Assembly (NCBI GenBank): GCA_022393335.1
Contig: JAJEKB010021859.1
Location: 18,522 to 82,521, forward strand
DNA: 64,000 nucleotides
Source: Macrotrachela quadricornifera
Lineage: Eukaryota > Rotifera > Eurotatoria > Philodinida > Philodinidae
Direction: 5' to 3'
The position numbers and the translations under genes are program-made. Below the pieces are notes generated by a model. It was not told the origin of the DNA, searched no databases, and was given only the letters and a program-made list of their open reading frames with translations. Shown piece after piece: positions 22,038 through 34,386 of the stretch (the stretch's first letter is position 1; every line of letters starts with the position of its first letter).

Positions 22038-23774
22038 ATGAAATTTGAATGTTTTCCTAATGAAATAATACTTGATATATTCGAATATCTTAATGGTATT
22101 CATCTTCTTTGTGCTTTCCAAAATTTAAATTCTCGTTTAAATAAACTTCTAACAAATTTTTATAAATCTTACTATTTCGATTTTCGTTTGATATCTAAAA
22201 CAAATTTTAATATTATCTATCCAACATATCTTCCATTAATTCTTGATAAAATTCTTTCATTAAATTTATCTGATGATGATGAAACACCAAATTTTTCTCA
22301 AATATTTCTTTCTTATCAATTAACTCTTGATAAATTTATTCATTTACAATCCCTTTCACTCTGTTCAATTCAATCTATTAATATATTAAATCAAATTATA
22401 TTACAATGTCAACATCTTTCATATTTAACACATCTTAAATTAATTCAATGTCTTTTTAATAATGATGATAATCATTTAATTAATAATATTTGGAGTTTAT
22501 CAAAATTAATTTATTGTTATATAGATCATAGTGAATCAAAAGGAATATTTTTTTCTAAACTTTCAATCACATCATTATCGATAAAACATCTTTCAATAAT
22601 GAATATTAACTGTGATTTTCATTATTTATCTTATGTTTTTCAACATACACCTAATCTTCACGAACTTTGTGCAACAATTATATTTAATGAAAAAAGTGAA
22701 AAATTTCAAATTAATCTTCCATATTTAAATAAATTAATTCTTTCATATCATGGTTCAATAATAACATTAATGAATCTTTTTGAAAAAATGTTTAATTTAC
22801 ATTATTTAAAACTTTATACATCAAATATATTATTAAATGGATATGATTGGCAAAATTTTCTTATTAATTCATTTCCAAATCTTAAAAATTTTCAATTAAA
22901 AATGAATTTTCAATTTCCTCAAAATTCTAATATAGAAAATAAAGTTAATGAATTACTTAATACATTTCAAACAGATTTTTGGTTAAAAAAATTTCAATAT
23001 TTTATTCGATGTGATTGGAATCCATCAAATCCATTTAATCATGCTATATTATATACATTACCATATGGATTTAATGATTTTCATTTTATAAATGAATATT
23101 ATACAAAATCAACTTGTATAAATAAAAATAATTATTGGTATTATAATAATGTTAAAATACTTCAATATGAAAATAATTTATCAAATAATTTTATATATTT
23201 TCCTATTTGTTTTATAAATATAACACATCTTGAAATAATTCTTCCATTTAATGAACAATTTTTATTAAATATTCCATCATTAGATAATTTAATATATCTT
23301 GATGTTACTTTATTACCTGGAAATTCTGTTTATTATCAATTACAAACATTACTTAATCGTTCAATAAATCTTTATTTATTAAGATTTTCTCATTTATCTG
23401 ATTTCGAAATAATTTTATTTAATATTATTAATAAATCAATTCGTCGATTAGATTTTTTTACAAAAGAATCTATGTTATATAGTTGGTATTTTAATAGAGA
23501 ACAATGTATTGCATTAGCTAATTCATCATTAGGACAACAATGTCAAACTCTTTTAATTGATATTGAAAAACGTACATATATTATTGATCTTATTAATAAT
23601 ATGTTAAATCTTCAATCATTAACATTTCAATGTAAAGATGATAAATGGAATAATAAAACATCAACATCAATAAATGATGAATTAGTTCGATGGTTAAAAG
23701 AACATTTACCATCTACATGTTCAATTTTTAGACATAGGAATCAAACTTCTATTATTCAAATATGGATTCGTTAA
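22038..23774 (+). CDS. F-box protein with degenerate leucine-rich region
   Basis: A 578-residue single-exon protein. It opens with a canonical F-box at about residues 4-45 (ECFPNEIILDIFEYLNGIHL ... FQNLNSRLNKLL). A long leucine/isoleucine- and asparagine-rich region follows with irregular LRR-like spacing (for example LTHLKLIQCLF, LHYLKLYTSNIL, LIYLDVTLL). This is the layout of the large bdelloid F-box family. F-box proteins link substrates to SCF ubiquitin ligases through Skp1, with the LRR-like part as the presumed substrate side. Codon use is extremely AT-rich (runs of Asn, Ile, Phe, Leu), more than in the second F-box gene at 51.9 kb. The start is the first ATG and begins right before the F-box. 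No signal peptide or membrane segment is seen. Confidence 0.85.
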   Translation: MKFECFPNEIILDIFEYLNGIHLLCAFQNLNSRLNKLLTNFYKSYYFDFRLISKTNFNIIYPTYLPLILDKILSLNLSDDDETPNFSQIFLSYQLTLDKFIHLQSLSLCSIQSINILNQIILQCQHLSYLTHLKLIQCLFNNDDNHLINNIWSLSKLIYCYIDHSESKGIFFSKLSITSLSIKHLSIMNINCDFHYLSYVFQHTPNLHELCATIIFNEKSEKFQINLPYLNKLILSYHGSIITLMNLFEKMFNLHYLKLYTSNILLNGYDWQNFLINSFPNLKNFQLKMNFQFPQNSNIENKVNELLNTFQTDFWLKKFQYFIRCDWNPSNPFNHAILYTLPYGFNDFHFINEYYTKSTCINKNNYWYYNNVKILQYENNLSNNFIYFPICFINITHLEIILPFNEQFLLNIPSLDNLIYLDVTLLPGNSVYYQLQTLLNRSINLYLLRFSHLSDFEIILFNIINKSIRRLDFFTKESMLYSWYFNREQCIALANSSLGQQCQTLLIDIEKRTYIIDLINNMLNLQSLTFQCKDDKWNNKTSTSINDELVRWLKEHLPSTCSIFRHRNQTSIIQIWIR

Positions 23775-24440
23775 GAAATAGAAAGTGAAAGAACTTATTA
23801 ATGCAGTTTGTTTGATGATACAATATATTGTGAAAAGAATAGTTGTCTTCTGAGAAATATTCATAGGAAGAAAAATGATCTTTCTTATTTTTTTTTATTC
23901 CATTTTTTTAAAATTTATTATCATCATTTGTATTTTTTTTAACCATTAATTTAATATATTAATAAATTTGTTGTACATAATCATTTAATTCCATACCATA
24001 TATCTCGATAACTTTAAGAAACATTGATATTGATTATTCTCAAATGTTAAGATCTGATTAGTTCATACTTTTTTGTTTTGGTCATTAATACATGTATTGT
24101 TGCAGAAACTCTCCATGAAACACTTAGGATTATCTGAAAGTTTTGATAACATTAAACAAAATAATAAAAATGAAGAGATAGTTTTACTTTTCAAGATAGT
24201 GGTCATTGTTATTTATGTCAACTTCGATCTATCTAACAATATGTTGAAAAGTTTTTTTAAATTATTTGTCTGAAAAAAATTTTCCCTAGACTGAAAGGAT
24301 AGGGTCTAGAAAACGGAATTCACCTGTGCCTGTCTGTCGGTAACGCGGTCAAAATGATCATTTGAAACTATAGTTCAAATAAATATGGAGAAGACTATAA
24401 CAATCATCTAACCACTATAATTTAAATTATTCGATCTGCA
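23775..24440. other. Non-coding flank downstream of F-box gene
   Basis: AT-rich. The short frame at 24073-24273 lacks any recognisable domain. A repeat-like patch near 24280-24350 (CCCTAGACTGAAAGGATAGG then a TG-rich run) resembles patches at 25.28 and 26.52 kb. Confidence 0.4.
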
Positions 24441-25035
24441 TTGATTAAAATTGTGGATCATTATTTAATTATTTATTTTGATTGGATTGTTGTTCAATGC
24501 TGCATCAACAACTAAGTGCTTTATCAATAAATTAGAGTTTTATAAGCGAGTGTTAACATAAAATTCTAATAAATGAAAATCATATTTTTTGAATAATGTG
24601 ATCAAATTTTTGCGAATAGAAACAGCGCTTAAATAATATAATTATCAAAATTCGCATTGTTGCTTACAATATCATTGTAATAATCCATAATAAAATATGA
24701 AAACGTTTTACGTAAAAGAGTAACAGCCAAACGGTCGTATACGTAACAGTTTATGATACCGGATGCACTGGGTTTTCATATTTGAGTTGTATTTTTCTCA
24801 CAATTGGGGATCGATATTGATATGCATACAAAAAATGCTTATAGAGAGACAGTTTGAACCTCAAACAAGAAATTATATGAAATTATTTACAGAATATGAT
24901 TTCTGTTTATCATGATTTTGTGTTCAAACTTACTTGTAAAATTCTAAATTATTGACAAACCACCTAGTTATTTATACAACATTGAATAATAAATTAGTCA
25001 AAACAAATAATTAAATAATGATCGTCGTTTTTAGC
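24440..25035. mobile_element. Fold-back element, ~0.6 kb
   Basis: The left arm (about 24450-24610) contains GATCATTATTTAATTATTTA, TTTTGATTGG, TTCAATG and AATAAATTAGAGTTTTA in order. The reverse complement of the right arm (about 24870-25030) contains the same landmarks in order (GATCATTATTTAATTATTTG, TTTTGACTAA, TTCAATG, AATAATTTAGAATTTTA, AAATCATATT). No coding capacity. A non-autonomous TIR element is inferred; the exact termini are uncertain. Confidence 0.6.
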
Positions 25036-28000
25036 CAGTGTGCTGCTGAATTAATTTAAAACATAATGACGCGGTGCTCTTTATGACCTTTTCCACAACT
25101 GTTGCAACTATATTTACCAGATAAACACTATTGTGTCAATCTAGGGCCAAGTGAATCGATAGTCGATGAATGTTACTTGTAGTTATCTTGGAAACACTAA
25201 TAGTGATGGAATATAGATTTATTTTAGGTAGGTTAGTCGCAAGTAGATAAAAACAAGACTGTAGATCACAAGTATTATTCCCTAGACTATAGGGAGGGTC
25301 ATATGAAAAAAAATAGTTTGTGTGTGTGTGTCAGGGTCAAAGGTCCAAAAACATGTTCTTAGAGAAAGCAACAAGAATCCCTAACTTTAAAAAAAATCGA
25401 ATCTTAACATTTCATCAAAAGTTTTCCGGTTTGGGGAATCGAATGGTATAATCAGTTTTTGAATTTTTTCAAATAAATTTTTTCTTTCAATCAAAGTGAG
25501 GCTATATGAAAAATAGGAATCGAATTTCGTGTGTATCTTTGTTTATGGCAGGACATAGCGTGCAGGTTAAATAAGTGTAAGGTTACAAAATCAATTTTCG
25601 CAGTCTGGAAAATAATGCAATTAGAATTTTTTGATGTCGCACTTTGGGCCTAGCAGATTTTTTTGGCTCCAGGTTTCATAGAAACGGATGTTTGCGAGCT
25701 CGATTTCTTCACCAATTAGGGTTTTTTAAGTCAGAAGTCAATCCATTAAAGGTTTTTGGTGTTCAGTTTTCAACCAATAAAAATGTTGAAGATGAAAAAT
25801 CTACTCCATCATAGATTTTCAATGCTGGGTTTAGGGCACAATTAAGATTTTATCAGGCTGAAAATGCAATGAATCATAATTTCGCGAGCTTGTGCTCTTT
25901 ATAAATTACACTTTTTTAGGCCTAAATTTCAACTAATGATGATTTTTCTCTGTCGAGTACTTGACTAATTACATAAGTTTCAGGCTGGATATTTAAGTAC
26001 TCAGAAATCTAATAATGCGTGATGTAAATAACGTTGTGCAACTAGTATGTCTAGACTGATCGTACAGGAAAATTGGAGAACCGCAAGGATAAATAAAATA
26101 GATCGTACAGAGAAAGCTAAAAAGAACGAAGAAGTACGGATGCACAGACGAGCGGCTAGTAGTTCATTTCTATTATTAATTAAAATCAAGTATGTTCGAG
26201 ATTAATTAGGGGTTGTTCAAGCAGATTAAGGTTTACGAGGGAGCACCACTAGGTCTGTCGTTACTTTTGAATCGAGTATATGTCAAAGTAATAGACTTCA
26301 GTGAGCTATTAAACGCCCTCAAAGGATTTGGTTTCTCAAATCGTTCAAGCAGAGATATACAATTATTAGTGTTACTAGTTTGACTGTACTACTTTATATG
26401 ATATCTTTAGTAAAATCTTCCAATCCGGTGCCAGTTTATATCACTAGTAAAGTAATCAATACTAATTAAGATCCTAAAATGTGAAGACAGATCAATCCTC
26501 CTTATCGGATACATAAACTTGACTGAAGGGAGGATCATATGGAAAAAACTGAAAAGAGGTTGTGTGTGTGATTGTCTGTGGTAAGAGCAAAAGAACATTA
26601 AAGTTAAGATAAGTTTGTACTTTTACATGTACACTTGCACGCGGTTTTTTCAATAACTAGTCTTGAACTTATGAAGTGTTTTGCTCTGGTGCTTTTATAT
26701 TTCACAGTGGAAGCGACTAGTCGCTCGTTTGTGAAGTTCAACAGGGATTCCTACAGAGTAGGTCTGTAAAAATCTACTAGGTATTTCGGAAAAACTTTCT
26801 TGAGATTCTAATATTCAAAATTTCACTACAATATAATGCAGCTTTTTTAGAAAGATGACGAAATTGAATTTATAATGATTAGTTACCAACGAAATTTGAA
26901 CTTCGATATGCTCAACGAGAATTATTTTTCTGTGAATCAGATAATTTTCTCCTGAAAGCTAAACGCCAGTCTGATAGAGGGGTATATAAATAACTTTTCA
27001 GCACAATTCTTAACATACTTAATGTGGAGCTTTTGCATCGTTTTTCAGTTCATTATAGCAATACGACATGTCTTAGATGAAGAATGCTGGAAATTTTGTA
27101 ATTCTTTTCCAATATGAGTCAATTGTCACACAAACTTTGTGTCTTTTGTCCCAGCATTTTGAATAGAAGTGTTATTTTTCCTTGGTTGTCAAAATATATT
27201 CTATTTATTTCTTGCTGATTGAACGACTAATCATTTTCTAATTGGTTTTTCCTTTCATTACTTATTTAACTGCTAGCTTAACTTGTCCTGCAAATGCATT
27301 CGATAAATCTACAATAAACTTTGGCAACTTATCGTGCATTCAGACATACAGAAGCACTTATCTCGAAAATTTGATCCTGATAATCATCCATAGATAAATT
27401 AAATTTACACTGAAGAGTTATCTATATATCACTTCGGAACTTTTAGATCATATCTTATTTATATACAATTTTTTTTAACCGTATCTAGACCAACTCATAA
27501 GCAGAAGGCTAACTAACAGACGTAGATGCTCTATTGGTCATGAAATATTTCGGAAATGAGCATAAAATTAATAAATTGAGATGCTTCTACATTTTCGGGT
27601 CAATTCAACATGCATGACGAACGGTAATTGATATAAATTCTATTACAAACATAGTTTTAAAAACAATAATAGTCAAAGACTTGAGCAGTATTCCATTCAG
27701 TTCGACAGAAGCTAGTTTACCATAAAGAGTACGTAAAATAAGCATAGTTTTTGAATTTGGCGTCTGAAGTTCTATTATTGCAAAACTAAATCTTTATCAT
27801 TCCGTGTGATTTCTTCAACAAATTGTGCTTCTGCATTTTTTGCTTATCTTTCCGTTTGCGTTTTTTGATTTCTGAATAGGAGTGATCCTATTAAAAATCT
27901 ACTGATTCTTATGAAGTGGGAACTAATTTGATTTAATCGTAACATAGTTAGATGATTAGTTTGTGAAGAAGATAGGATGAGGGTATTCACTAGCCGTAAG

Positions 28001-29150
28001 TGACGCCTTATAGAGACTCTGACAAGCAATCCATCATTCATTTATAAGGTTAACATGATTCCTTCTTGCGTATAACTTTCGACGAAGTCTAGGATGCTTT
28101 TGGTAAGAATTATGCCAATTATAGCCCAAGCGACTAATGTCAGCACTTTATTAATGATCCTTAAAAATCAAAATTGTTATCTCTGATGGAGGAAGTGCGA
28201 ATGTTTGATATTTTTCGAATTTGAAATTGATAGTCTTGCTTATGGAAATCATATCGATAAATTACCTGGCAATGATTCTCAAAATAAATAGAATAAATTC
28301 AGTCGAGGGTTAAGCGAGTCACCGTTGGCGAGCGTTACTTGTGTATTATTGCGTATGAACTATAGAAAACATTTATTAGAATAATTTCCTCACATTATTC
28401 ATTAAGCAAATGTTTACTTATTTACTGTTGTATAGGTTTATTTTAATATGAATGATTTTCATCAAAAAAATGTCAAGAACTACAGAATATCTAAGCTTAT
28501 CATATAAAATCCTTTTATATTATTTCTCATATCCTTCATCATACATAGTAATTATTATCTAATTTCAAGACTTCTTTTTTTTTTAACATAATATTCTATC
28601 TAAAAGCAAATCTTTTTCATAAGTTATTATTATTTTGATAGACATATTACCTAAAATTATACATAAAAGGACGCCATATGAAAATCTTTTGATGAAAATA
28701 TAAAATAAAACAAAAACTTTCAATTAGTATATGTACGCATTTCTATACTAAAGCTGTTTTTATAAAAAAATAATATAATTAACACATTTTCGTCGTAACA
28801 TCACTTTTCAAAATTATCTGAACTATCACATAGACAGATTTCCTAACTATTATAAATGTACATACCATTCTCAAACATTAATTGAATAGTACAGTATAAT
28901 ATTAATGATATATCATAAGGCCAGCAATCAATAGAAACTTATTCTAATTTACATATTACTATACGAATACTGTTTTGTATTAACAATAATTCTTATAACA
29001 CACTCGATCCGATGTGGGACACCGGTCGCTCACGCCATATTCTAACGACAGAAATAAGAAAAAAATTGGTTCTTTTCCTATTGTTTCCTTGGCAAAAAGT
29101 GACGATGAATCCTGCACCTATGCAACCATTGTTATTGCTTTAATCATTTT
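25036..29150. other. Repeat-rich, gene-poor stretch
   Basis: No supportable gene across about 4 kb; the open frames at 26001-26189, 26407-26598 and 27844-28041 (minus) are short and unrecognised. A dispersed motif, GACT followed by AGGGAGG then TCATATG and an A-run leading into a TG-rich run, occurs at about 25285-25335 and 26520-26575, with a weaker related piece at about 25495. The strand 27500-28260 could hide a very decayed gene, but I could not align it to a family. Confidence 0.4.
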
Positions 29151-29151
29151 A

Positions 29152-29450
29152 TTATGTAAAGAAATACTTTTCGTTAAAACAATCAAGACAAAAGAAGTTA
29201 CCGCAATCAGAACGGAAAGATTTTGATTCTTTTTGCTGCCATTGTATTAACTTCTTTTGAATCTTGTTTTGTGATTTTCTTGTAGCAACCAACACAACGT
29301 CATCGAATATTTCGTGCAGCCTGTAATCAGTGAGTTTACAGTTTCGAATGTCTTGTTGATTGCGTTCTAATATCAGGTTTAAGGTTTTCAACGGATCTAT
29401 CAAAGAGTGAAGACCGCACAAGATTTTTGTGAAACTGCAAAATGGACACT
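29152..29450 (-). other. Possible coding fragment with CPFC cysteine motif
   Basis: A minus-strand frame of about 100 codons reads KCPFCSFTKILCGLHSLID near its start (about 29445-29390), then a helical charged middle, then SDCGNFFCLDCF near its end (about 29180). The paired CxxC-like motifs hint at a zinc-binding fold. There is no clear start, no splice partner and no family I recognise. It could be a remnant of a larger gene or a chance frame. Confidence 0.25.
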
Positions 29451-29984
29451 TCGCTTCATGTCATGTTACAAACAGAAAAGAGAAAATAGTGGACCAGCGC
29501 AGAATGTAAAAAACTAAAGAGTGGATTTTGTCAGCTATAATGTTTTTATCTTTTTTACGACATTCAAAATCTTCCAAGCAAAATATCATACAAAATAGTT
29601 TGGACACAAAACTTAAATCATATAAATATTACCAACCATTCAATTTGGTCATCTTTTCATCATAATAAAAACACTACAAAATATATTATTAAACAAATTC
29701 TATCAGATATAAGTTGCAAATAATAACTTTCTTAAATTTTATAACTATAAAACTAAAAAGCTTGGTTTAATTTTGCCTTACGCATAAATAAGAATGATAA
29801 AGTATCGTGTTTGTTCGGATTATTTTGGCGACCACTGTATATGCGTTTCTTTTTGTCTTGCACCGAGGAAAGAATCGAAAAAGATAAAACTACACAGTGT
29901 CGCGTGATGAAAATATTATGTGCGAAAAGTATTCGTCTGTCTCGCTCATCATGACGTGCATGAAATTGCACGATTCATTGATTC

Positions 29985-30115
29985 GCGTAAATAAACATTA
30001 CTTGGAAAAAACCAACTAACTTCATTGAGTATAAATACGTAAGATAACTTACTTCTAAGATACATAAAAACAATTTCAATATATTTCAGTGTTAATTCTT
30101 ATCGTAAGTATGCCT
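29985..30115 (+). promoter_or_regulatory. Promoter-like block with TATA box and splice donor
   Basis: GGAAAAAACCAACTAAC is followed by GAGTATAAATACG (TATA-like), then about 60 nt later a donor-like ATCGTAAGTATG. A similar succession occurs at about 63603-63710 (GGAAAAAACCCACTGA, GACGATATATACG, CACGTAAGTATA). I infer two related core promoters, each with a short first exon. No downstream coding gene is recognised for this copy unless the P450 at 31.3 kb is served by it, which is speculative. Confidence 0.3.
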
Positions 30116-31335
30116 AATTATTTGTATATCAATTTTGCTATGTAATCCGATACTCCAGACATAAGTATTTATATTAATATTCGAAATTAGTGTTTATATC
30201 ACGTTATAGAGTACCCTTCAAAAGGTAAGAAGATATATTTCATCATTCGGAAGTTCGTTCCTCTGTCTTTAAAATATATACACTAAGTATTAATCACAAT
30301 TTTCTTCATTACAATATGTTTCATCGTACTTTGAAACTATTTATGTATCTTATTATGGAGCCCCTACATCCGTTCTCAAATGTTATTTCAACTATCCTGT
30401 ATAATCTTTCTGTGGGAAACAAGAAAATTTTTTCCTTTTATCTAAATGAAGTTATTCTCAAAATAGTACTTTATTATGATCACTATAGTGGTGTTATGAA
30501 AAGATCATATTTTAAATTTCAATAATCCATTTATGAAATACCAGTAAAAACCAGTAAACAATAATTGACTTTTAATAATGATTCAAATGTGGTACCCTTT
30601 TCTCTAAAGTGTTGCATGTTGAGCAGGATAAATGTGATATTATCGAAAAAATGTTGTCTTTAGCATAATTTATATTTATGTAGTAGAGCAATAGTTGAGA
30701 TAATACGAACATGAAATAAGTGACTGGTTATATTGCTGATGAGAAAAGTTGGCTTGGGTAAAATATCTTCTTTGTTCAGAGTGTAGCTTCGAGTTGAAAT
30801 TGAAATCACCCATTCCTAGGAACAATATCTACGGTTTTCGAATGAATTTTCTTCTCACACATACAATGATAGATATTCCTTCTTTTAGAAAAGGACTAGG
30901 GTTTCTCACTACCTACGTGCAATCAAAATTCCAAGCTAACAGCTTGAAATATTGATAAACCTTAAAATAGTGAGGAAATTTTGATTATCAATCTATGTCG
31001 AAGCAAAGTCTAGCCGTTGAAGTTGACTCTATCAAACGAACATTTTCAATTGCAAGTTTACAGAGCTAGACTTTTGAGAAGAAAATATACATACTTATAT
31101 TTTTCCTATTTTCTGTAAAGGATCCTTTCTTTTTAAAAAACTCAATCCTATAAGGATTCCTATTTTTTGAAGAATTTGTAATCGCAAGTCAGGGTCTAAC
31201 CTATAATCTTTCGTTGTTAAACGAACTTTACAGATGAAAAAAAAAATTATATGCCATTAACGTATATACACAGATGCGAATATTTTTGCTTTTAGATTAT
31301 TTTTTTGTGATTGTTGCTAAAAAAAAGTGAATAAA
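30116..31335. other. Non-coding region upstream of P450
   Basis: No gene seen; the frames at 30316-30525 and 30749-30955 have no recognisable domain. A poly-A tract and a TATATACACAG string lie 60-70 bp before the P450 start. Confidence 0.45.
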
Positions 31336-34300
31336 ATGTTACTTTTATTCATGATTCTTCTCCTTGTATGCATTGTTCTCATGTTCTACTACTGTTTTCT
31401 GATGTATCAATGTTATCAATACTTTCGTCGACGCAATATCCGTACCCCACCTTTCCGTTTCTTCTTTGGTCATTTGAAAACGTTATGGGATGAGGCATAT
31501 TTTCACCGAAAGCTTAACGGCTGGACAATACTATATGGAAAGATCTATGGGATATATCAAGGAACTGTTCCTACTTTTGTTGTTAGCGATCTTGATTTTC
31601 TTCACGAAGTCTTCATCAAACAATTTTCCGTTTTTCATGGGCGACAAGACATTGTGCAAGGTAGGAGATTTCCAAACGTCTTTACTTCATCAGGTGCACA
31701 ATGGCGTCGACATCGTCATGTGCTAAATCCGACATTCTCTGCTGCCAAATTAAAGCTGATGAGTCCTCTTATCAATGGATGTATTGATAATGCAATGGAA
31801 AAATTAGTTGATCATGTGAGAGACAACAATGAATTCAATATTTACTTATACTATAAGCGAATGACAATGGATGTTATATGTAAGTATATCTCCACTTCCT
31901 CCTTTTTCGGTATTGTTTGCCCTGAAATTATCTCTTAACATATCCAAGCACATTTCTGTACATATAATAATTCGTGAAAGCTTGCAATCAGATTTTTGAA
32001 GACTCATTTCTTCTGTAAATGTTTCGAGAATATGTCTTCAAGACACAAAAACAGCAAAAATTTTATACGCTTGGAGAGTGTTCTGGATGTCATTACTTCT
32101 AGTATTCTTTAGGTCGATGTGCATTTGGAATTGACACCGATGTACAAAATAATCCAGCCAATATGTATTTTAAGAAAGTCGAGGAAATCTTCGCGTGTGA
32201 CGTAAGGACGACTAAGCTTTTCAGACTTAGTCAAGTTATGCCTACAATAGGGAATATTATTGGTAAAATTTTGTTTATCCAGAGCATGGTACTAGCGCCC
32301 ATCAATATGTATCTTTTACCCTTGATAACAAAGAAACAATTTCATGAAGAGCCAGGTATGTGGATCTTCAAGCGAATAAATCCAATTATCCAGCAGAGAC
32401 AGCAAACACCTACTTCACGAGTCGATCTTCTGCAATTAATGTTACAAGTGATGACTGAAGAGACAATTAATGTGAGTAAAATCTATTAAACTTGAAACCT
32501 ACTTCTTGGATAATAATTATACTTTGCATCTGTTAATAGACTTGAGAATTTTCAGTAGGATATGCTATTAATACATACGAGTACGAAAAAATTACATAGG
32601 CTGGGGCTTAACCCTTTCGTGGCGAGCGTCCTATATATGGGACAGTGGTATTGTTCTTCTGATATAGATATCAATTTTTACTCAAACTGTAGGTTTATAT
32701 TTCCGTTTATTAGATATATCATTCGGCAATGTTTTGTGTGCTATATGAACTGGGAGCTGGAGAAAATATCGCTCCTTTTCGATTTCAATTGATAGTAGTT
32801 CCAGCGCTTGTGGAAGAATCTAGAGTTAAAAAATCTAACAATTGCGAAGAATAACCAATAGAGATGTCTGTGCGCATTGGTACACCACACTTTCCGTCAA
32901 ACGTGTAAAGCTCCATTCGCGATCCAGAACAGGAAGGAAAAATGAACTACAAGTACATGAAATGAAATGTTGCCTTATGCTTTACGTTTCTTTTTTCAGA
33001 CCTATCATACGTTGCACAATTTCTAATAAAAACTATATTATAAATGGTGGAGTTCATTAGTTACTTGGACTTCTAGCAATGAAAAAGATCATTTCAACTG
33101 ACAAATGCACAAGCTTTTTTACAAAGTGTACTATGAACTAGTTGTTCACTAAAACTAACCGTGCCGTAAAATACTCTTTCACGGATAGCCGAGTCAAAAC
33201 TAGAAGATTTTTGGAAATATCTTTTGTCTGGTAGACTTCATAAAGCACTTTTATTGATTATTTTGGTAGAAAAATTTCAAAAATACATCAATAAATAAGA
33301 ACGATACCGTCAGCATACCGAAAATTTCGAACTGCTATAGCTAATAGAGTTATCTGATTTATGAGTATGTTGATCATATCATTCATGAAGTTTACTAGAC
33401 AAAAGATATTTCCAAGAACCTTTCATTTTTGGCTAGGCTATTCCTGAAAAGATACAACTGTATGCACGAAAACTGAAACTTTCCGTACTACTAAAACGTG
33501 TTTTTTACAGCCTTTCATTTGATATAAAATACTTTCTTCTAGGATAAAGAAGAGGACAGCAGCAAAATAAACTATCGACTAACTCGAACAGAAGTTATCA
33601 GCAACATTCTTATCTTCATGACAGCAGGATATGAGACAACATCAACCGCTTTGGCATATGCAACATATGTACTTGCCAAGTATCCAAAAGTTCTTCAAAA
33701 ACTTCAAGCTGAAATTGATCAATTCACATTGGACAACAGTGATACATCCGACAAGGAAACAAAAGAATATCCTGATTATGATATAGTCGCGCAGATGCCT
33801 TATATGAATATGTTCGTTTCCGAAGTCTTGAGAATGTATCCCATTGCAAATGGACGGGTTCAAAGATATGCCTCCGAAGATACAGTCGTACAAGGAATTA
33901 AAATTGAAAAAGGTAACTAGATATTTTCAGTAAAGTATGCAACATTCCCATCTTTTTCTTAACTATCAGAGAATTCATAAGAATCGGGTCACAGTCTACA
34001 GAATTTTCCTTTTTAAATTTTTAACACACAGAACCTTCTCAAAACATGTGTTTTTTTTATCGTTTCAAGGCACGATAGTGTATGCTGATATTTATTCAGT
34101 CCATTATGATCCTGAGCTTTGGGGTCCTGAAGATCCGTTTTTGTTCTATCCTGAACGTCATGCAACGAAACGTCATCCAATGGCTTATCTACCGTTTGGA
34201 GTGGGACCACGACATTGTATTGGAGAGCACTTTGCATTGATCGAGATAAAGACTCTTCTAGTACGATTGCTTCGCGACTATTCGATATTACCCGGTGAAC

Positions 34301-34386
34301 ATCTCGAAAGCAAATTCGAACTTCGTGACAAATTGGTCATCGCACCGGAAGAAGTTTGGATCAAATTAGTAAAAAGAAATGCTTAA
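31336..34386 (+). CDS. Cytochrome P450, CYP3-clan-like (4 exons)
   Basis: The exons are 31336-31879, 32113-32471, 33543-33912 and 34070-34386, 1590 nt, 529 aa, all joints in frame with GT-AG introns of 233, 1071 and 157 nt. The N-terminus is one hydrophobic ER anchor (LLLFMILLLVCIVLMFYYC) followed by a proline-containing TPPFRFFFG hinge. The C-helix has WRRHRHVLNPTFS. The I-helix oxygen-binding motif is AGYETTS (about 329-335), the K-helix ExxR is Glu395-Arg398, a PERH segment follows, and the heme loop is FGVGPRHCIG with ligand Cys474. All key P450 motifs are present, so the enzyme should be functional. It is predicted to be an ER-bound monooxygenase for hydrophobic xenobiotics or lipids, using P450 reductase. 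The start is the first ATG; the upstream in-frame GTG at 31327 is not needed. Intron 2 carries a probable transposon relic. Confidence 0.9.
32604..33060 (+). mobile_element. Probable piggyBac-derived remnant in P450 intron 2
   Basis: TTAACCCTTTCGTGGCGAGC at 32608 has the form of a piggyBac target site (TTAA) plus CCC-starting terminus. About 280 bp further on, a frame reads KRVKLHSRSRTGRK and then, with a shift, a cysteine-containing end leading to PYHT. This resembles the C-terminal cysteine-rich domain of piggyBac transposases. Most of the transposase is absent and I did not find the matching right terminus. The identification is tentative. Confidence 0.42.

Noticed and set aside
31327..31335. 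Upstream GTG as P450 start
   Set aside because: Eukaryotic initiation favours the ATG at 31336, which begins directly before the membrane anchor.
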